Notes: a model not told the origin generated them from the sequence alone. A DNA stretch of 64,000 nt from Gemmatimonadota bacterium (GCA_022822445.1 JAJEBR010000005.1:1-64000); one strand, 5' to 3'. Positions 41,725 to 51,105 are shown, counted from the stretch's first letter. A program made the numbers and translations.

Positions 41725-41755
41725 TATCCAATGTGTGCGTTTTGTCAACACACAT
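41725..41755 (-). promoter_or_regulatory. Promoter/operator of the BrnTA-like module
   Basis: ATGTGTG (41731-41737) and CACACAT (41749-41755) form a 7-bp inverted repeat. On the minus strand TTGACA (41748-41743) and TAGTGA (near 41726-41721) are 16 bp apart and lie just upstream of the toxin start. An antitoxin bound to the inverted repeat would cover the -35 element. Confidence 0.6.
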
Positions 41756-41808
41756 GGGGTGCTGGCGGAGAGCGCTCCGCCCCGGCAGGTCCGGTCGATG
41801 ACCAACCG

Positions 41809-43331
41809 TTACCGGGACGCCCGGGCGGCGAGCGCGACCACCTCGATGGCAGCCTCACGAATCGTTACCGCGAGCGTGCGTCCGTCGGGGCTCACGCTCG
41901 GCTGGAGTGCGCCCGGCACGCCGGTCGTCACCTGTTCCGTCGCGCCGGTGGCGATGTCCACCCGCCACACCTGGAAGGGCCCGGAGCCGTCGTTGCGCGA
42001 GTAGAAGAGCGACGCGCCGTCGGCGCTCCACTCGGGCGCGCTGTACGGTTCGCCATTGACAAAGGAGACAACCGCCGTGGGGATGCCTCCCGCGGTCGCC
42101 ACCGTGTGGACGGTGACGCGTCCGTCCTCGAGTGAGCGTCCGTAGAAGGCAAGCCGCTCGCCATCCGGCGAGAAACGGGCTCCCATGGCATAGCCCTGGA
42201 ACCCGTCGAGCGGGACTCGAACGGGGTTGGCGGCCGCGGACCCAGTAGCGGGATCGATGGCGACCGTGTATACGGACCCCGGGTTCCCCTCAAGCGGCGG
42301 ACCGTGGCTGCTGAAGGCGAGCGCCCGCCCGTCCGGGCTCCAATCCGGCTCGCCGGTGTCGGCCCCCGGCCCGAACCGCGTGAGTCGTATGGGCCGCTCG
42401 CTCCCGTCCACCGGGACCAGCCATATGTCGTCGCTCTGCTCCATGTGCGAGTGGAAGGCGAGCCACAGGCCGTCGGGCGACCATGCGGCTCCGTAGTCTT
42501 CGCCCTCCTCCGCGAGGAGCGTTCGGGGTGCGCCGGTCGGGGCGCCCCCGGCGTCCAGGTCAATGACGCCCAGGTCGAAGTCGATGGGCATGCGGGCGCG
42601 TCGCCTGTGGAGGACCACTCCACGCGGCGGTCCCATCCGAGCTGGAGGTCGGTGGCGAGCGTACGCGTCTCGCCCGTGGCGATCTCTGTCACGGCGAGGT
42701 CCGAGCGTCCGCCCGCGCTGCGAAGGTATGCGACACTGCGCCCGTCGGGAGATTGCACAGCCGCGGCCCATCCCCCGGCACGGTCGACGACCACGGACAT
42801 CGCGCGGTCGGGTCCCGGCGCGTACGCAACCCATGCGGTATCGGCACCCGCGTATCGAAGCGCGGTCACGGTCCCGTCCGGCCGCAATCGCGGGTAGTCG
42901 ATGCGTGCGTGCCCGGGATCCACGATACGCGACTCCCGGCCGGTCGCCGGTTCCAGAGTCCAGACCCCGTGACGATCGGACTGGCGGTCGGCGTAAACGA
43001 CGCGCGAACCGTCGGGCGACCAGGTCACCCGCGTCCGTCCCCCCTGCGTCCTCGTCATCGCGCGGCCGACCCCGGTCGCCACGTCGTAGACCGTCAGCGA
43101 TCTCTTGTCCGCGGCATAATCGGCGAACACGACTCGATCGCCGGCAGGCGACGGGATGCCCGGGTAGGCGTCGTACAGGTCGGTGTGCACGTGTCGTGCC
43201 AGCACGACGTCCGAGACCTCTGCGATGTCGCTTCCGCACGCCGCCGCCGTGAGCAGCGGCACTGCCGCAAGAACAAGCCTGGACTTGCCGCAACGCGGCC
43301 CACTGAGGGTGCGACGACGCCATGTCTTCAT
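41809..43331 (-). pseudogene. TolB/PD40-like beta-propeller lipoprotein gene, frameshifted
   Basis: From ATG 43331 the first frame gives a signal region VLAAVPLLTAAACGSD and propeller blades such as RTRVTWSPDGSRVVYADRQS and SVAYLRSAGGRSDLAVTEIA, up to VEWSSTGDA near 42600. The rest continues in another frame as MPIDFDLGVIDLDAGGAPTG, AAWSPDGLWLAFHSHMEQSD and EPDWSPDGRALAFSSHGPPL to a stop at 41809. A one-base change near 42585-42605 would restore about 507 residues. TolB-like propellers bind periplasmic partners. It may be a true pseudogene or an assembly error. Confidence 0.75.
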
Positions 43332-43489
43332 CGGGTCAACCCCCACGATCGGTGGCCTGTGTCTTCACGGAACAAGGTAACCGGGACCCCGTCATCCCGG
43401 CGAAGCGCCGACTTTGGTGAGCCGATTCCCGAAGGCAACTGACGAACCGGTCTGGCAACGGTCGATTCGGCGCCCTCGTGGAGCCTTAT

Positions 43490-43528
43490 TGTCAACTACA
43501 CGTTCCATTCTGGCATGTAAAGTTTACA
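43490..43528 (+). repeat. 39-bp dispersed palindrome, copy 7
   Basis: TGTCAACTACAC, then GTTCCATTCTG, then a right arm ending GTAAAGTTTACA. It lies 159 bp after the start of the propeller gene on the other strand and 114 bp before the second Rpn-family gene. Confidence 0.88.
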
Positions 43529-43642
43529 GTTCTGACGGCTTCCAGCAACTTCCCCCGGGCGATCCGTCACCCCCGCCCATCCAGCCATTCAACCGCCCCC
43601 AGCCCTCCCCCACCTTGGAGTCCCCACCATCCCGGAGACTCC

Positions 43643-44626
43643 ATGCACGACGCATTCCTCAAGTTGGTCTTCGCCGACCGCCGCATGGTCGAGATCCTGA
43701 TCCGTGGCCACGCGCCCGAGTGGGCCGCGAAGATCGACTTCTCGACGCTCCGCGAGGAATCCACCGGGCTCGTCAGCAACAAGACGCTGCAGCGGCGCCA
43801 CCCGGACATGATCTGGTCCGCCGACACAATCAAAGGCGAGAGAGTCCTGTTCCTGCTGGAATTCCAGCGAACAGTCCAGCGGCTCATGGCCCTGCGCACG
43901 ACGACCTACACCGCGCTGACGCTGGAGGGGGTTGCCGCCGGACCGGACTTCCAGCCTGGGGATCCGCTCCCGGAGTTCGTCTATCTCGTCCTCTACCATG
44001 GCGACGGTCCCTGGACGGCACCGGCCCGCGTGGCCGACCTGTTCCAGCGCTCCGATCCGGGCCGCTATCGTCTGGTTCCGTGGGGAGAGGGTACGAGAGA
44101 TGACCGATCGCGCCACGATCTCACGGCGTTGGTCCTCGGCCTGGCCCGCAACCTTTCGCCGAAGGACATGGCCACGCAGTTGTCCGCGCTGTGGCGGGCT
44201 GTCGAGACGAACGGTGATCCGGGCCTGGATGGATTCATGGTCCGGACGGTGGCTACCATGTTAGAGTTGAGAGACTACCCGGCAGGACTGATGAAGGGAG
44301 GAGCGAAGACCATGGCAGAGGTGGTGGACAGATTTCAGCAGGGCATGGACGAGTTGGTCCAGAGAGGCGTGCGCCAGGGGATTGAGCAAGGGATCCTCCA
44401 AGGACGCAAACAAGGGCGCAAACAGGGGCGCAAACAGGGGCGCCAGCAAGGTCAGGCACTGGTTCTGCGTCGGATGATCGAAAGGAAGTTTGGCGAGGAG
44501 ACGGCTGGACGAGTGGCCGGGCTTCTCGGGGAGTTCACCAGCCCCGGAGCCATCGACAGGGCGACTGACGCTCTGCTCGAATGCGACACGGGCGAGGAGT
44601 TCGTCGAGCGGCTGCGGATGACGTGA
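43643..44626 (+). CDS. Rpn-family nuclease / putative transposase, second copy
   Basis: Predicted 327 residues from ATG 43643 with GGAG at 8 nt. The N-terminus HDAFLKLVFADRRMVEILIR and the core RRHPDMIWSADT then RVLFLLEFQRTVQRL give the D...E-x-Q active site of the Rpn/YhgA group. The C-terminal region holds a coding tandem repeat (GRKQGRKQGRKQGRQQGQ) in 12-bp units near 44403-44452 and a DUF4351-like tail. It differs considerably from the paralogue at 38.8 kb. A DprA-like gene follows after 30 bp in the same direction, suggesting an operon. Confidence 0.82.
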   Translation: MHDAFLKLVFADRRMVEILIRGHAPEWAAKIDFSTLREESTGLVSNKTLQRRHPDMIWSADTIKGERVLFLLEFQRTVQRLMALRTTTYTALTLEGVAAGPDFQPGDPLPEFVYLVLYHGDGPWTAPARVADLFQRSDPGRYRLVPWGEGTRDDRSRHDLTALVLGLARNLSPKDMATQLSALWRAVETNGDPGLDGFMVRTVATMLELRDYPAGLMKGGAKTMAEVVDRFQQGMDELVQRGVRQGIEQGILQGRKQGRKQGRKQGRQQGQALVLRRMIERKFGEETAGRVAGLLGEFTSPGAIDRATDALLECDTGEEFVERLRMT

Positions 44627-44656
44627 TCGCAGTCACTTAGACTTCGGGGACCCCGG

Positions 44657-45832
44657 ATGGTCACGGCACTTCCCAATGGCCGGCCCTGGGTTAGCCAAAA
44701 CGCCCAGGCCATCCTTCTCCTGACGGCGCCGCTCCTGGCGGGCGGATCGCGTCCGTCTGTCAGGCCCTTGCCCCTCGGCGACTACAACAACCTGGTGCGG
44801 TACCTTCGCGACACCGGCATGGAGCCCGAGGATCTCCTTGATCCCGAAGGCTTGAGGGAGCTTGATGATTCCTGGTCCACATTGCGAACCAGGCGAACCC
44901 TGGAGGACGTTCGTCGACTGCTCGGACGAGGGTTCCTTCTGGCCCAGGCACTGGAGCGTTGGAGCGCGCGTGCGATCTGGGTGGTCACAAGACCGGACGA
45001 CGGCTACCCCGATCGTCTCCGGAAGAAGATGCGCGGGAAGGCGCCGCCGGTGCTCTACGGTTGCGGCGACAGGGGCGCCCTGGACGTCGGCGGACTGGCG
45101 GTGGTTGGTTCGCGAAAGGTGAACGAGGAGCTTGTCGAGTACACGGAACGCGTCGGACGGTTGGCCGCCGAGGCGGAGGTGCCGGTCGTCTCCGGTGGGG
45201 CCCGTGGCGTCGATCAGGCGGCCATGCGGGGATCCCTGGAAGCGGGTGGGCGCGCGATCGGCGTCCTGGGCAACAACCTCGAACGCGCCGCGCTCGACCG
45301 CGGGAACCGCGAGCCCCTCATGGACGGGCGGCTGGTGCTGGTCTCCTCCTTCGATCCGGCGGTCCGATTCCGGGGTTGGCAGGCGATGGAACGCAACAAG
45401 CAGATCTATGCGCTGGCGGATGCGGGGCTGGTCGTGAACTCCGATCATGGGCATGGCGGCACCTGGGCAGGCGCGACCGAGCAACTGGGGCCCCGTGGTT
45501 TCGGTTATGTGCCGGTGTATGTCCGCTCAACCGGCGAGCCATCCCAGGGGCTTGACGAGTTGGTTGCGCTCGGTGCCGACAGGTGGCCGGAACCTGAGAC
45601 GCGTGACGATCTTCGCGAGATCGTGTTCGATGACGCATCGCGGGTTTGGGAGCCTGCCGGTCCGCCTCAGAGGGAACTCTTCCCTTCCGAAAACGCTGTT
45701 CCCGGAGTGTCCGTTGTCCGAGAGAGTGGACCGACAGTGCTTGCCGAAGGGCAGACCGCGAAGGATGACCCTGAGTCGCCCACCGAAGCCCCGGATGGCC
45801 GGGCGTGCGTGGAGGCCTCCAAGGACGAGTGA
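44657..45832 (+). CDS. DprA/Smf-like Rossmann-fold protein
   Basis: Predicted 391 residues. The DprA-type Rossmann core is seen in DVGGLAVVGSRKVNEELVEY (about 140-160), VVSGGARGVDQAAMRGSLEA and GGRAIGVLGNNLERAALDRG, with LVLVSSFDPAVRFRGWQAME later. The N-terminus (AILLLTAPLLAGGSRPSVRP) is not a membrane or signal segment that I would trust. True DprA loads RecA onto incoming DNA; island-borne relatives are found with defence genes and their function is less certain. It follows an Rpn-family nuclease by 30 bp and is the last gene before repeat copy 8. The acidic tail after about residue 340 is disordered. Confidence 0.78.
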   Translation: MVTALPNGRPWVSQNAQAILLLTAPLLAGGSRPSVRPLPLGDYNNLVRYLRDTGMEPEDLLDPEGLRELDDSWSTLRTRRTLEDVRRLLGRGFLLAQALERWSARAIWVVTRPDDGYPDRLRKKMRGKAPPVLYGCGDRGALDVGGLAVVGSRKVNEELVEYTERVGRLAAEAEVPVVSGGARGVDQAAMRGSLEAGGRAIGVLGNNLERAALDRGNREPLMDGRLVLVSSFDPAVRFRGWQAMERNKQIYALADAGLVVNSDHGHGGTWAGATEQLGPRGFGYVPVYVRSTGEPSQGLDELVALGADRWPEPETRDDLREIVFDDASRVWEPAGPPQRELFPSENAVPGVSVVRESGPTVLAEGQTAKDDPESPTEAPDGRACVEASKDE

Positions 45833-45945
45833 AGTTCCGCCCGGCAGCACCGCGATGTCGGCGAAGTCGTCGTCGCCTGGCTACGATTCCGAGAGCTACT
45901 TCAAGAAGGGCAGTGGTCGGGGACCGGTCCACGAGGGATTCCCAA

Positions 45946-45984
45946 TGTCAACTACACCTTACGTTTTGTCAAGTGCAGTTTACA
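45946..45984 (+). repeat. 39-bp dispersed palindrome, copy 8
   Basis: TGTCAACTACAC, then CTTACGTTTTG, then a right arm ending GTGCAGTTTACA. The left flank GGTCCACGAGGGATTCCC is almost that of copy 4. This is the right-most copy seen; beyond it gene content changes to surface and housekeeping functions. The rest of the 45833-46112 gap shows nothing else. Confidence 0.87.
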
Positions 45985-46112
45985 TTTGGGTCCGTTTTCT
46001 GCAGCTGACGCTGGCACTCGGTCGTTCGGCCATCCAGGTCGGCCCACCCAGGGGCGAGGTCGCGCGACCCGGGGAACCTTCACGCGGATTCTACGAGTCG
46101 TTACCCTCGAAG

Positions 46113-46199
46113 ATGGTGAAAGCACCCATCATTACCGCGCTTCTCTTCCTCCTCGCGGCCTGCGGGGATGCCAGAGGGTCGGCACACGCCAACGCCTGA
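46113..46199 (+). CDS. 28-residue lipobox peptide upstream of the surface protein
   Basis: A short frame begins MVKAPIITALLFLLAACGDA and ends eight residues later. LLAAC is a lipobox, and the whole resembles the signal part of a lipoprotein. Its TGA is followed directly by the ATG of the large surface protein. It may be a leader peptide or the remnant of a lipoprotein cut at the island edge. Confidence 0.4.
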   Translation: MVKAPIITALLFLLAACGDARGSAHANA

Positions 46200-49100
46200 A
46201 TGCAACCTCGACTCCTCCGACGCCGACGATTCGGCGCGATTCTCGCCATCCCGGTCGCCATCGGCCTGTCCGCGTCGTCGGCCGCGCCCCAAACCGTCAC
46301 CTACCAGGTGAAGTTCGAGGGCAACTGGACGCTGGCGAGCACGCCCGGGGGAGTGGTGGGCGGGGCGCACTTCACGACTCTGATCGGCGGCGTGCACGGG
46401 AGCGGCGTCACCTTCTGGGCGGCCGGCCAGCAAGCCAGTGCCGGGGTCGAGGGCGTGGCCGAGCTGGGCTCCACGGGGACCTTCCGCAGCGAAGTCCAGG
46501 CCAGCTCGCACACGCTTTCCGTCATTCAGCAAGGCGTATCCGGAGGCGGAACCGGCACCGCGACGTTCAATATCGAAGTCACGAGGACCCATCCACTGGT
46601 CACGCTCCTGTCCATGATCGGTCCCAGTCCGGACTGGTTCGTCGGTGTGGCGGGCGTGTCCCTGCTCGACGGCTCGGATCAGTGGCGAGCGTCGCATGTG
46701 GTGGACCTCTTCCCGTACGATGCCGGTACCGAGGACGGGACGGAGTTCTCGCTGTCCAATCCCGCCACGAACCCGCAGGGCGTCATTACGCGCATCGCGG
46801 GCACGGGCAAGTTCTCCAACGTGCGCATGGCGAGGCTCACCTTCACCAGAGTGACGGCGGTTCCGCCGACGGTGAGCCTGTCGGCGTCTCCGAACCCGGT
46901 GGACGAGGGGCAATCGGTGACGGTGACGGCGCGGCTGTCGGAGGCGTTGTCGAACAACGTGACGATCCCGCTGACGCTTGCGTCCGGAACCGCCGAATCG
47001 GGCGACTACGGGTCGCTGGCGAGCATCACGGTCAGCGGCGGGGCGACGACCGGGACGGGCACGATCTCGACGGTCGACGACGCCGACACCGACGACGAGA
47101 CCTTCACGGTGTCGCTGGGCACGCTGCCGTCGGAGGTGACGGCGGGCGCCCCGTCATCGGTCGCGGTGACGATCCGGGACGGCGACACGCCGCCACCTTC
47201 GCCGACGCCGACGGTGAGCCTGTCGGTCTCTCCGAATCCCGTGGACGAGGGACAGCCGGTGACGGTGACGGTGCAGCTGTCGGAGGCGTTCTCGAACAGC
47301 TTGACGTTCCCGCTGGAGCTGACGCTTGGCGCCGCCGAAGCGGACGACTTCGGGACGCTGGCGAGCATCACGGTCCCCGGCGGACAGACGACCGCCACGG
47401 GCACGATCTCGACGGTCGACGACGCGGACGAGGACGACGAAACGTTCACGGTGTCGCTGGGCACGCTGCCGACAGAGGTGACGGCGGGCGAACCGTCGTC
47501 GGTCGAGGTGACGATCGTGGACGATGACTTCACGCCGCCCCAGGCGAACAATCCGCCCGCCGTGCGAGCGACCTGCGAGCCCTGCACGGTTCCGCGCGGG
47601 GGGGAGGCGCGGTTGAGGGCCATCGCCTCGGATCCGGACGGCGACCCGATTTCGTACGGCTGGAGCGCCGCGCAGGGGGCGTTCGCGGGCGCGACCGACC
47701 TGCGGAGTGTGCGGTGGACGGCACCGGGCCAGGTCGGAACCTTCGTCATCCGGGTTGAAGTGGCCGACGGCCGGGGCGGGACTGCGGCTGCGGAAGTGAT
47801 GGTCGAAGTCGGGAACCGTCCGCCGGTATTCGGTCCGCCGCTCCGTTTCGAGCTTGTCGAGAACCGCGACGGCCGCGCGACACCGCTGATGCTCGGCAGC
47901 GTGCAGGTCACCGATCCCGATGGGGACGATTTCGAGCTCGCGCTGGCGTCGGGCACCGACCGTTTTGCCATCGATGCGGCGTCGGGGAATCTCAGCTACA
48001 TCGGCCCCGGCGAGGACTTCGAAGCCGGTCCGAACCGCTACGCGCTGACCGTGACGGCGACTGACGCGCTGGGCGGCGAAGCGCGGGCGGAGGTCGTGGT
48101 CGAGGTGGTGGATGAGAACGAACACCCGGTGGCCATGGATGACACGCTGAGCGTGGACGAGGACGGGAAGGCGCGGGCGGAGGTCCTGGCCAACGATGGC
48201 GACCCGGATGGCGGAGACCGGATTCGCGTGATCTCGGTCGGCGTGCCCGGGCACGGGAAGGCGCAGGTTGTCGACGCCGGGGCGGCCGTGCAGTATGCGC
48301 CGGACCCGAACTATCACGGCCCCGACCGCTTCACCTATGTCGTTGCGGACGCAGCCGGCCTCGCCGACACCGCGACGGTCGAGGTGACCGTGACTCCCGT
48401 CAACGACGCGCCCGAAGCCGCCGACGACCAGGCCACCACCCGGGAAGACGAGTCGACCGAGATCCGCGTGCTCGCCAACGACGCGGATCTCGACGGCGAC
48501 CGGCTGCGCGTCCGAAGCGTTTCGGTTGCCGGTCACGGCACGGCCGAGGTCGCGCCGGACGGAACGACCGTCACCTACGTCCCGGACGCGAACTACCATG
48601 GCCCCGACCGCTTCACCTACGTCGTTGCCGACGCGGGCGGCCTCGCCGACACCGCGACGGTCGAGGTGACCGTGACGCCGGTCAACGACGCGCCCGAGGC
48701 CGCCGACGATCAGGCCGCCACCGCCGAGGACGCGACGGTCGAGATTCCGGTCCTCGACAACGATGCCGATATCGACGGCGACCGGCTGCGCGTCGAGACC
48801 GTTTCGCCCGCGGGGCACGGCACGGCCGAGGTCGCAGCGGACGGAGCGAGCGTCTCCTACACCCCGGACCCGAACTACCACGGCCCCGACCGCTTCACCT
48901 ACGTGGTCGCGGACCCGGACGGCCTTGCCGACACCGCCACCGTCGAGGTCACCGTGACGCCGGTCAACGACGCGCCCGAGGCCGTCGACGACCAGGCCAC
49001 GACGCGGGAGGACGAGGCGGTCGAGATTCCCGTGCTCGCCAATGACGCCGATCTCGACGGCGACCCGCTGCGCGTCCGGGGTCTTTCGCCCGCCCGGCAT

Positions 49101-51080
49101 GGCACGGCCGAGGTCGCAGCGAACGGAACGACCGTTTCCTACGTTCCCGACCCGAACTACCACGGCCCCGACCGCTTCACCTACGTGGTCGCCGACCCGG
49201 ACGGCCTCGCCGACACCGCGACGGTCGAGGTCACCGTGACCCCTGTCAACGACGGGCCGGCGGCGGTCGGCGCGATCCCCGATCAGCTGCTGGACGAGGG
49301 CGCAGACGGGGTGACGCTGGACCTCACGCCCTTCTTCACCGACATCGATGGCGATCCGCTGGCCTTCAGCGCCGAAACCTCCAACGCGGATGTCGTCACG
49401 GCGGCGGTGAGCGGAGCGGCGCTCGTCCTGCTTCCGGTGGCCTACGGGGACGCTACGGTCACCGTCACCGCAACCGATCCCGGTGGACTGACCGCGAGCC
49501 AGCGCGTGGCCGTCGGCGTGAGCGACCGGGCGGCCCGAGCGGTGCTCAACGACGCATTCGCCGCCATGGCGCGGTCCTATCTCTCCAGCGCCCGCATGAC
49601 GCTCGAGCGGCGAGTCGCGCCCGGCGCCCACGGCGCGGCAGCCGCCACGGGCCGGCAGTCGGGGCTGCGCGTGGGCGGCAGACCCGTGGCATTTCCGGGC
49701 GCCGGATCCGTGAGATCCCCGGGCGGGGAATTCGATGAGCCTCTGGGCGGCAGGTCCGAGGCGCTCCCGGACCGAAGATCCGAGGCGCTCCCGGACCGCA
49801 GTTCCGTGGCGCCCGCCGACGGGACCACCCTCTGGGACGCCGCGACGCAGATCTTGACGGGATGGCTCCCCGATCCATCATCGACGCCCGGCGCGACACG
49901 CCCCGCTCCGGGCACGGAACTCTCGTTGTCGGACCTCGCCCCTACGGGTGTTTCCAGCCCGCTGAACCAGCTGCGATCTCTGGCCGCAATCTCCGGCACG
50001 GACTTCACGCTCGGCTGGGGAGGCCAGACCGCCGACTCGCAAGGCCCCGGGATCGCGTGGGCACTCTGGGGCCAGGCGGACGTCCAGCGCTACGACGGCG
50101 GCGCCGACGATAACGGCTCTGGACCGGCCGGCACCTCCGGCGACTACGACGGAGACCTGCGCGTCCAGTACCTGGGGCTCGACGCGGAGCTTCCGAACTG
50201 GCTCTTCGGCCTCGCGCTGGGCCGCAGTCAGGGCGCCGGCGACTGGAATGCCGGCTCGGCGGGCGGCCGGCTGACCACCTCGATGACGTCGGTGCATCCC
50301 TACCTGCGCTGGTCCGGAGGAGCCACCTCGATCTGGACGACATTCGGCGCGGGCAGGGGCGAGGCCCGGAATGAACGGACCGCGACGGGCCGCGTCGGCG
50401 AAAGCCCCCTGGACCTCTCCATGGGGCTCATCGACTTCCAGCGGCGGCTGGGACCGGCGGGCGGTCCCGTCGCCTTCGGACTGAGGGCCGACGCCGGATG
50501 GGCCAGCCTCTCGACCGGCGATGGGACGGAGACGATCGACGACCTGCGCGGGCGCGTGCACCAGGCCCGAGTCGGCCTCGACGTGCGAAGCGAGATGCGG
50601 GTCGGCGCCGCCGGACTCGCCCCGTTCGGCGCCGTCCACCTGCGGCACGACGGCGGCGACGGCCAGACCGGCCGCGGCGTGGAGCTCTCCGGCGGACTGC
50701 GCGCCCAGCTCGGTGTCGTCGGCCTCGACGTGCAGGGGCGCTGGCTCGCCTTCCATTCGGCCACCCGCTACGGCGAGAGCGGCGCCGGCCTGACCCTTAC
50801 GGTGGGCGGACGCGAGGCGGAGGGGTTCTCGCTGTCGGCGTCGCCTCGCTGGGGCGGCCACACCAGAGGCGGCATCGCGCTCTGGCAGGACCGCGCGCCA
50901 GGCACGACGCCGGGACCGGCTACCACCCCCGCAGGCTGGACGATGGACATGCGCGGCGCGTACCGGGCCCGGTTGGGAGGCCGGCTGCTCGAAGTCTCCA
51001 CCGTGTACGATCGTGTATCGGGCGGCCAGCGCCTGCAGCTGACGGGACACATCGGCCTGGGACCGGCCCACCGCCGATGA
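46200..51080 (+). CDS. Large surface protein: spondin-like, Calx-beta, cadherin-like repeats, autotransporter-like C-terminal domain
   Basis: Predicted 1626 residues. A Sec signal (FGAILAIPVAIGLSASSAAP) precedes a Spondin_N-like domain (about 30-220; VTYQVKFEGNWTLAST, HTLSVIQQGVSGGGTGTATF). Two Calx-beta repeats follow (about 220-443), then a PKD-like and a cadherin-like unit, then four or more near-identical repeats of about 94 residues (about 640-1020) with YHGPDRFTYVVADAGGLADT and VTVTPVNDAPEAADDQA. A Ser/Pro/Arg linker with short repeats (RSEALPDR) leads to a C-terminal beta-strand domain (about 1240-1626) resembling an outer-membrane barrel. It is probably an exported adhesin. The repeat DNA is very similar between units, so copy number may vary. 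Confidence 0.82.
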   Translation: MQPRLLRRRRFGAILAIPVAIGLSASSAAPQTVTYQVKFEGNWTLASTPGGVVGGAHFTTLIGGVHGSGVTFWAAGQQASAGVEGVAELGSTGTFRSEVQASSHTLSVIQQGVSGGGTGTATFNIEVTRTHPLVTLLSMIGPSPDWFVGVAGVSLLDGSDQWRASHVVDLFPYDAGTEDGTEFSLSNPATNPQGVITRIAGTGKFSNVRMARLTFTRVTAVPPTVSLSASPNPVDEGQSVTVTARLSEALSNNVTIPLTLASGTAESGDYGSLASITVSGGATTGTGTISTVDDADTDDETFTVSLGTLPSEVTAGAPSSVAVTIRDGDTPPPSPTPTVSLSVSPNPVDEGQPVTVTVQLSEAFSNSLTFPLELTLGAAEADDFGTLASITVPGGQTTATGTISTVDDADEDDETFTVSLGTLPTEVTAGEPSSVEVTIVDDDFTPPQANNPPAVRATCEPCTVPRGGEARLRAIASDPDGDPISYGWSAAQGAFAGATDLRSVRWTAPGQVGTFVIRVEVADGRGGTAAAEVMVEVGNRPPVFGPPLRFELVENRDGRATPLMLGSVQVTDPDGDDFELALASGTDRFAIDAASGNLSYIGPGEDFEAGPNRYALTVTATDALGGEARAEVVVEVVDENEHPVAMDDTLSVDEDGKARAEVLANDGDPDGGDRIRVISVGVPGHGKAQVVDAGAAVQYAPDPNYHGPDRFTYVVADAAGLADTATVEVTVTPVNDAPEAADDQATTREDESTEIRVLANDADLDGDRLRVRSVSVAGHGTAEVAPDGTTVTYVPDANYHGPDRFTYVVADAGGLADTATVEVTVTPVNDAPEAADDQAATAEDATVEIPVLDNDADIDGDRLRVETVSPAGHGTAEVAADGASVSYTPDPNYHGPDRFTYVVADPDGLADTATVEVTVTPVNDAPEAVDDQATTREDEAVEIPVLANDADLDGDPLRVRGLSPARHGTAEVAANGTTVSYVPDPNYHGPDRFTYVVADPDGLADTATVEVTVTPVNDGPAAVGAIPDQLLDEGADGVTLDLTPFFTDIDGDPLAFSAETSNADVVTAAVSGAALVLLPVAYGDATVTVTATDPGGLTASQRVAVGVSDRAARAVLNDAFAAMARSYLSSARMTLERRVAPGAHGAAAATGRQSGLRVGGRPVAFPGAGSVRSPGGEFDEPLGGRSEALPDRRSEALPDRSSVAPADGTTLWDAATQILTGWLPDPSSTPGATRPAPGTELSLSDLAPTGVSSPLNQLRSLAAISGTDFTLGWGGQTADSQGPGIAWALWGQADVQRYDGGADDNGSGPAGTSGDYDGDLRVQYLGLDAELPNWLFGLALGRSQGAGDWNAGSAGGRLTTSMTSVHPYLRWSGGATSIWTTFGAGRGEARNERTATGRVGESPLDLSMGLIDFQRRLGPAGGPVAFGLRADAGWASLSTGDGTETIDDLRGRVHQARVGLDVRSEMRVGAAGLAPFGAVHLRHDGGDGQTGRGVELSGGLRAQLGVVGLDVQGRWLAFHSATRYGESGAGLTLTVGGREAEGFSLSASPRWGGHTRGGIALWQDRAPGTTPGPATTPAGWTMDMRGAYRARLGGRLLEVSTVYDRVSGGQRLQLTGHIGLGPAHRR

Positions 51081-51105
51081 CTCGGGTGGACCTACGGAGG
51101 TTCGA

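Noticed and set aside
13048-45984. Reading the 39-bp palindromes as classical integron attC sites
   Set aside because: The ends do not fit the RYYYAAC and GTTRRRY core boxes (the left end is TGTCAAC and the right end GTTKACA), the sites are shorter than usual attC, and no integrase gene is present. The resemblance is in layout only.
47154-49631. An 825-residue minus-strand frame opposite the surface protein
   Set aside because: It mirrors the tandem repeats of the plus-strand gene and has Arg/Gly/Asp-rich shadow composition.
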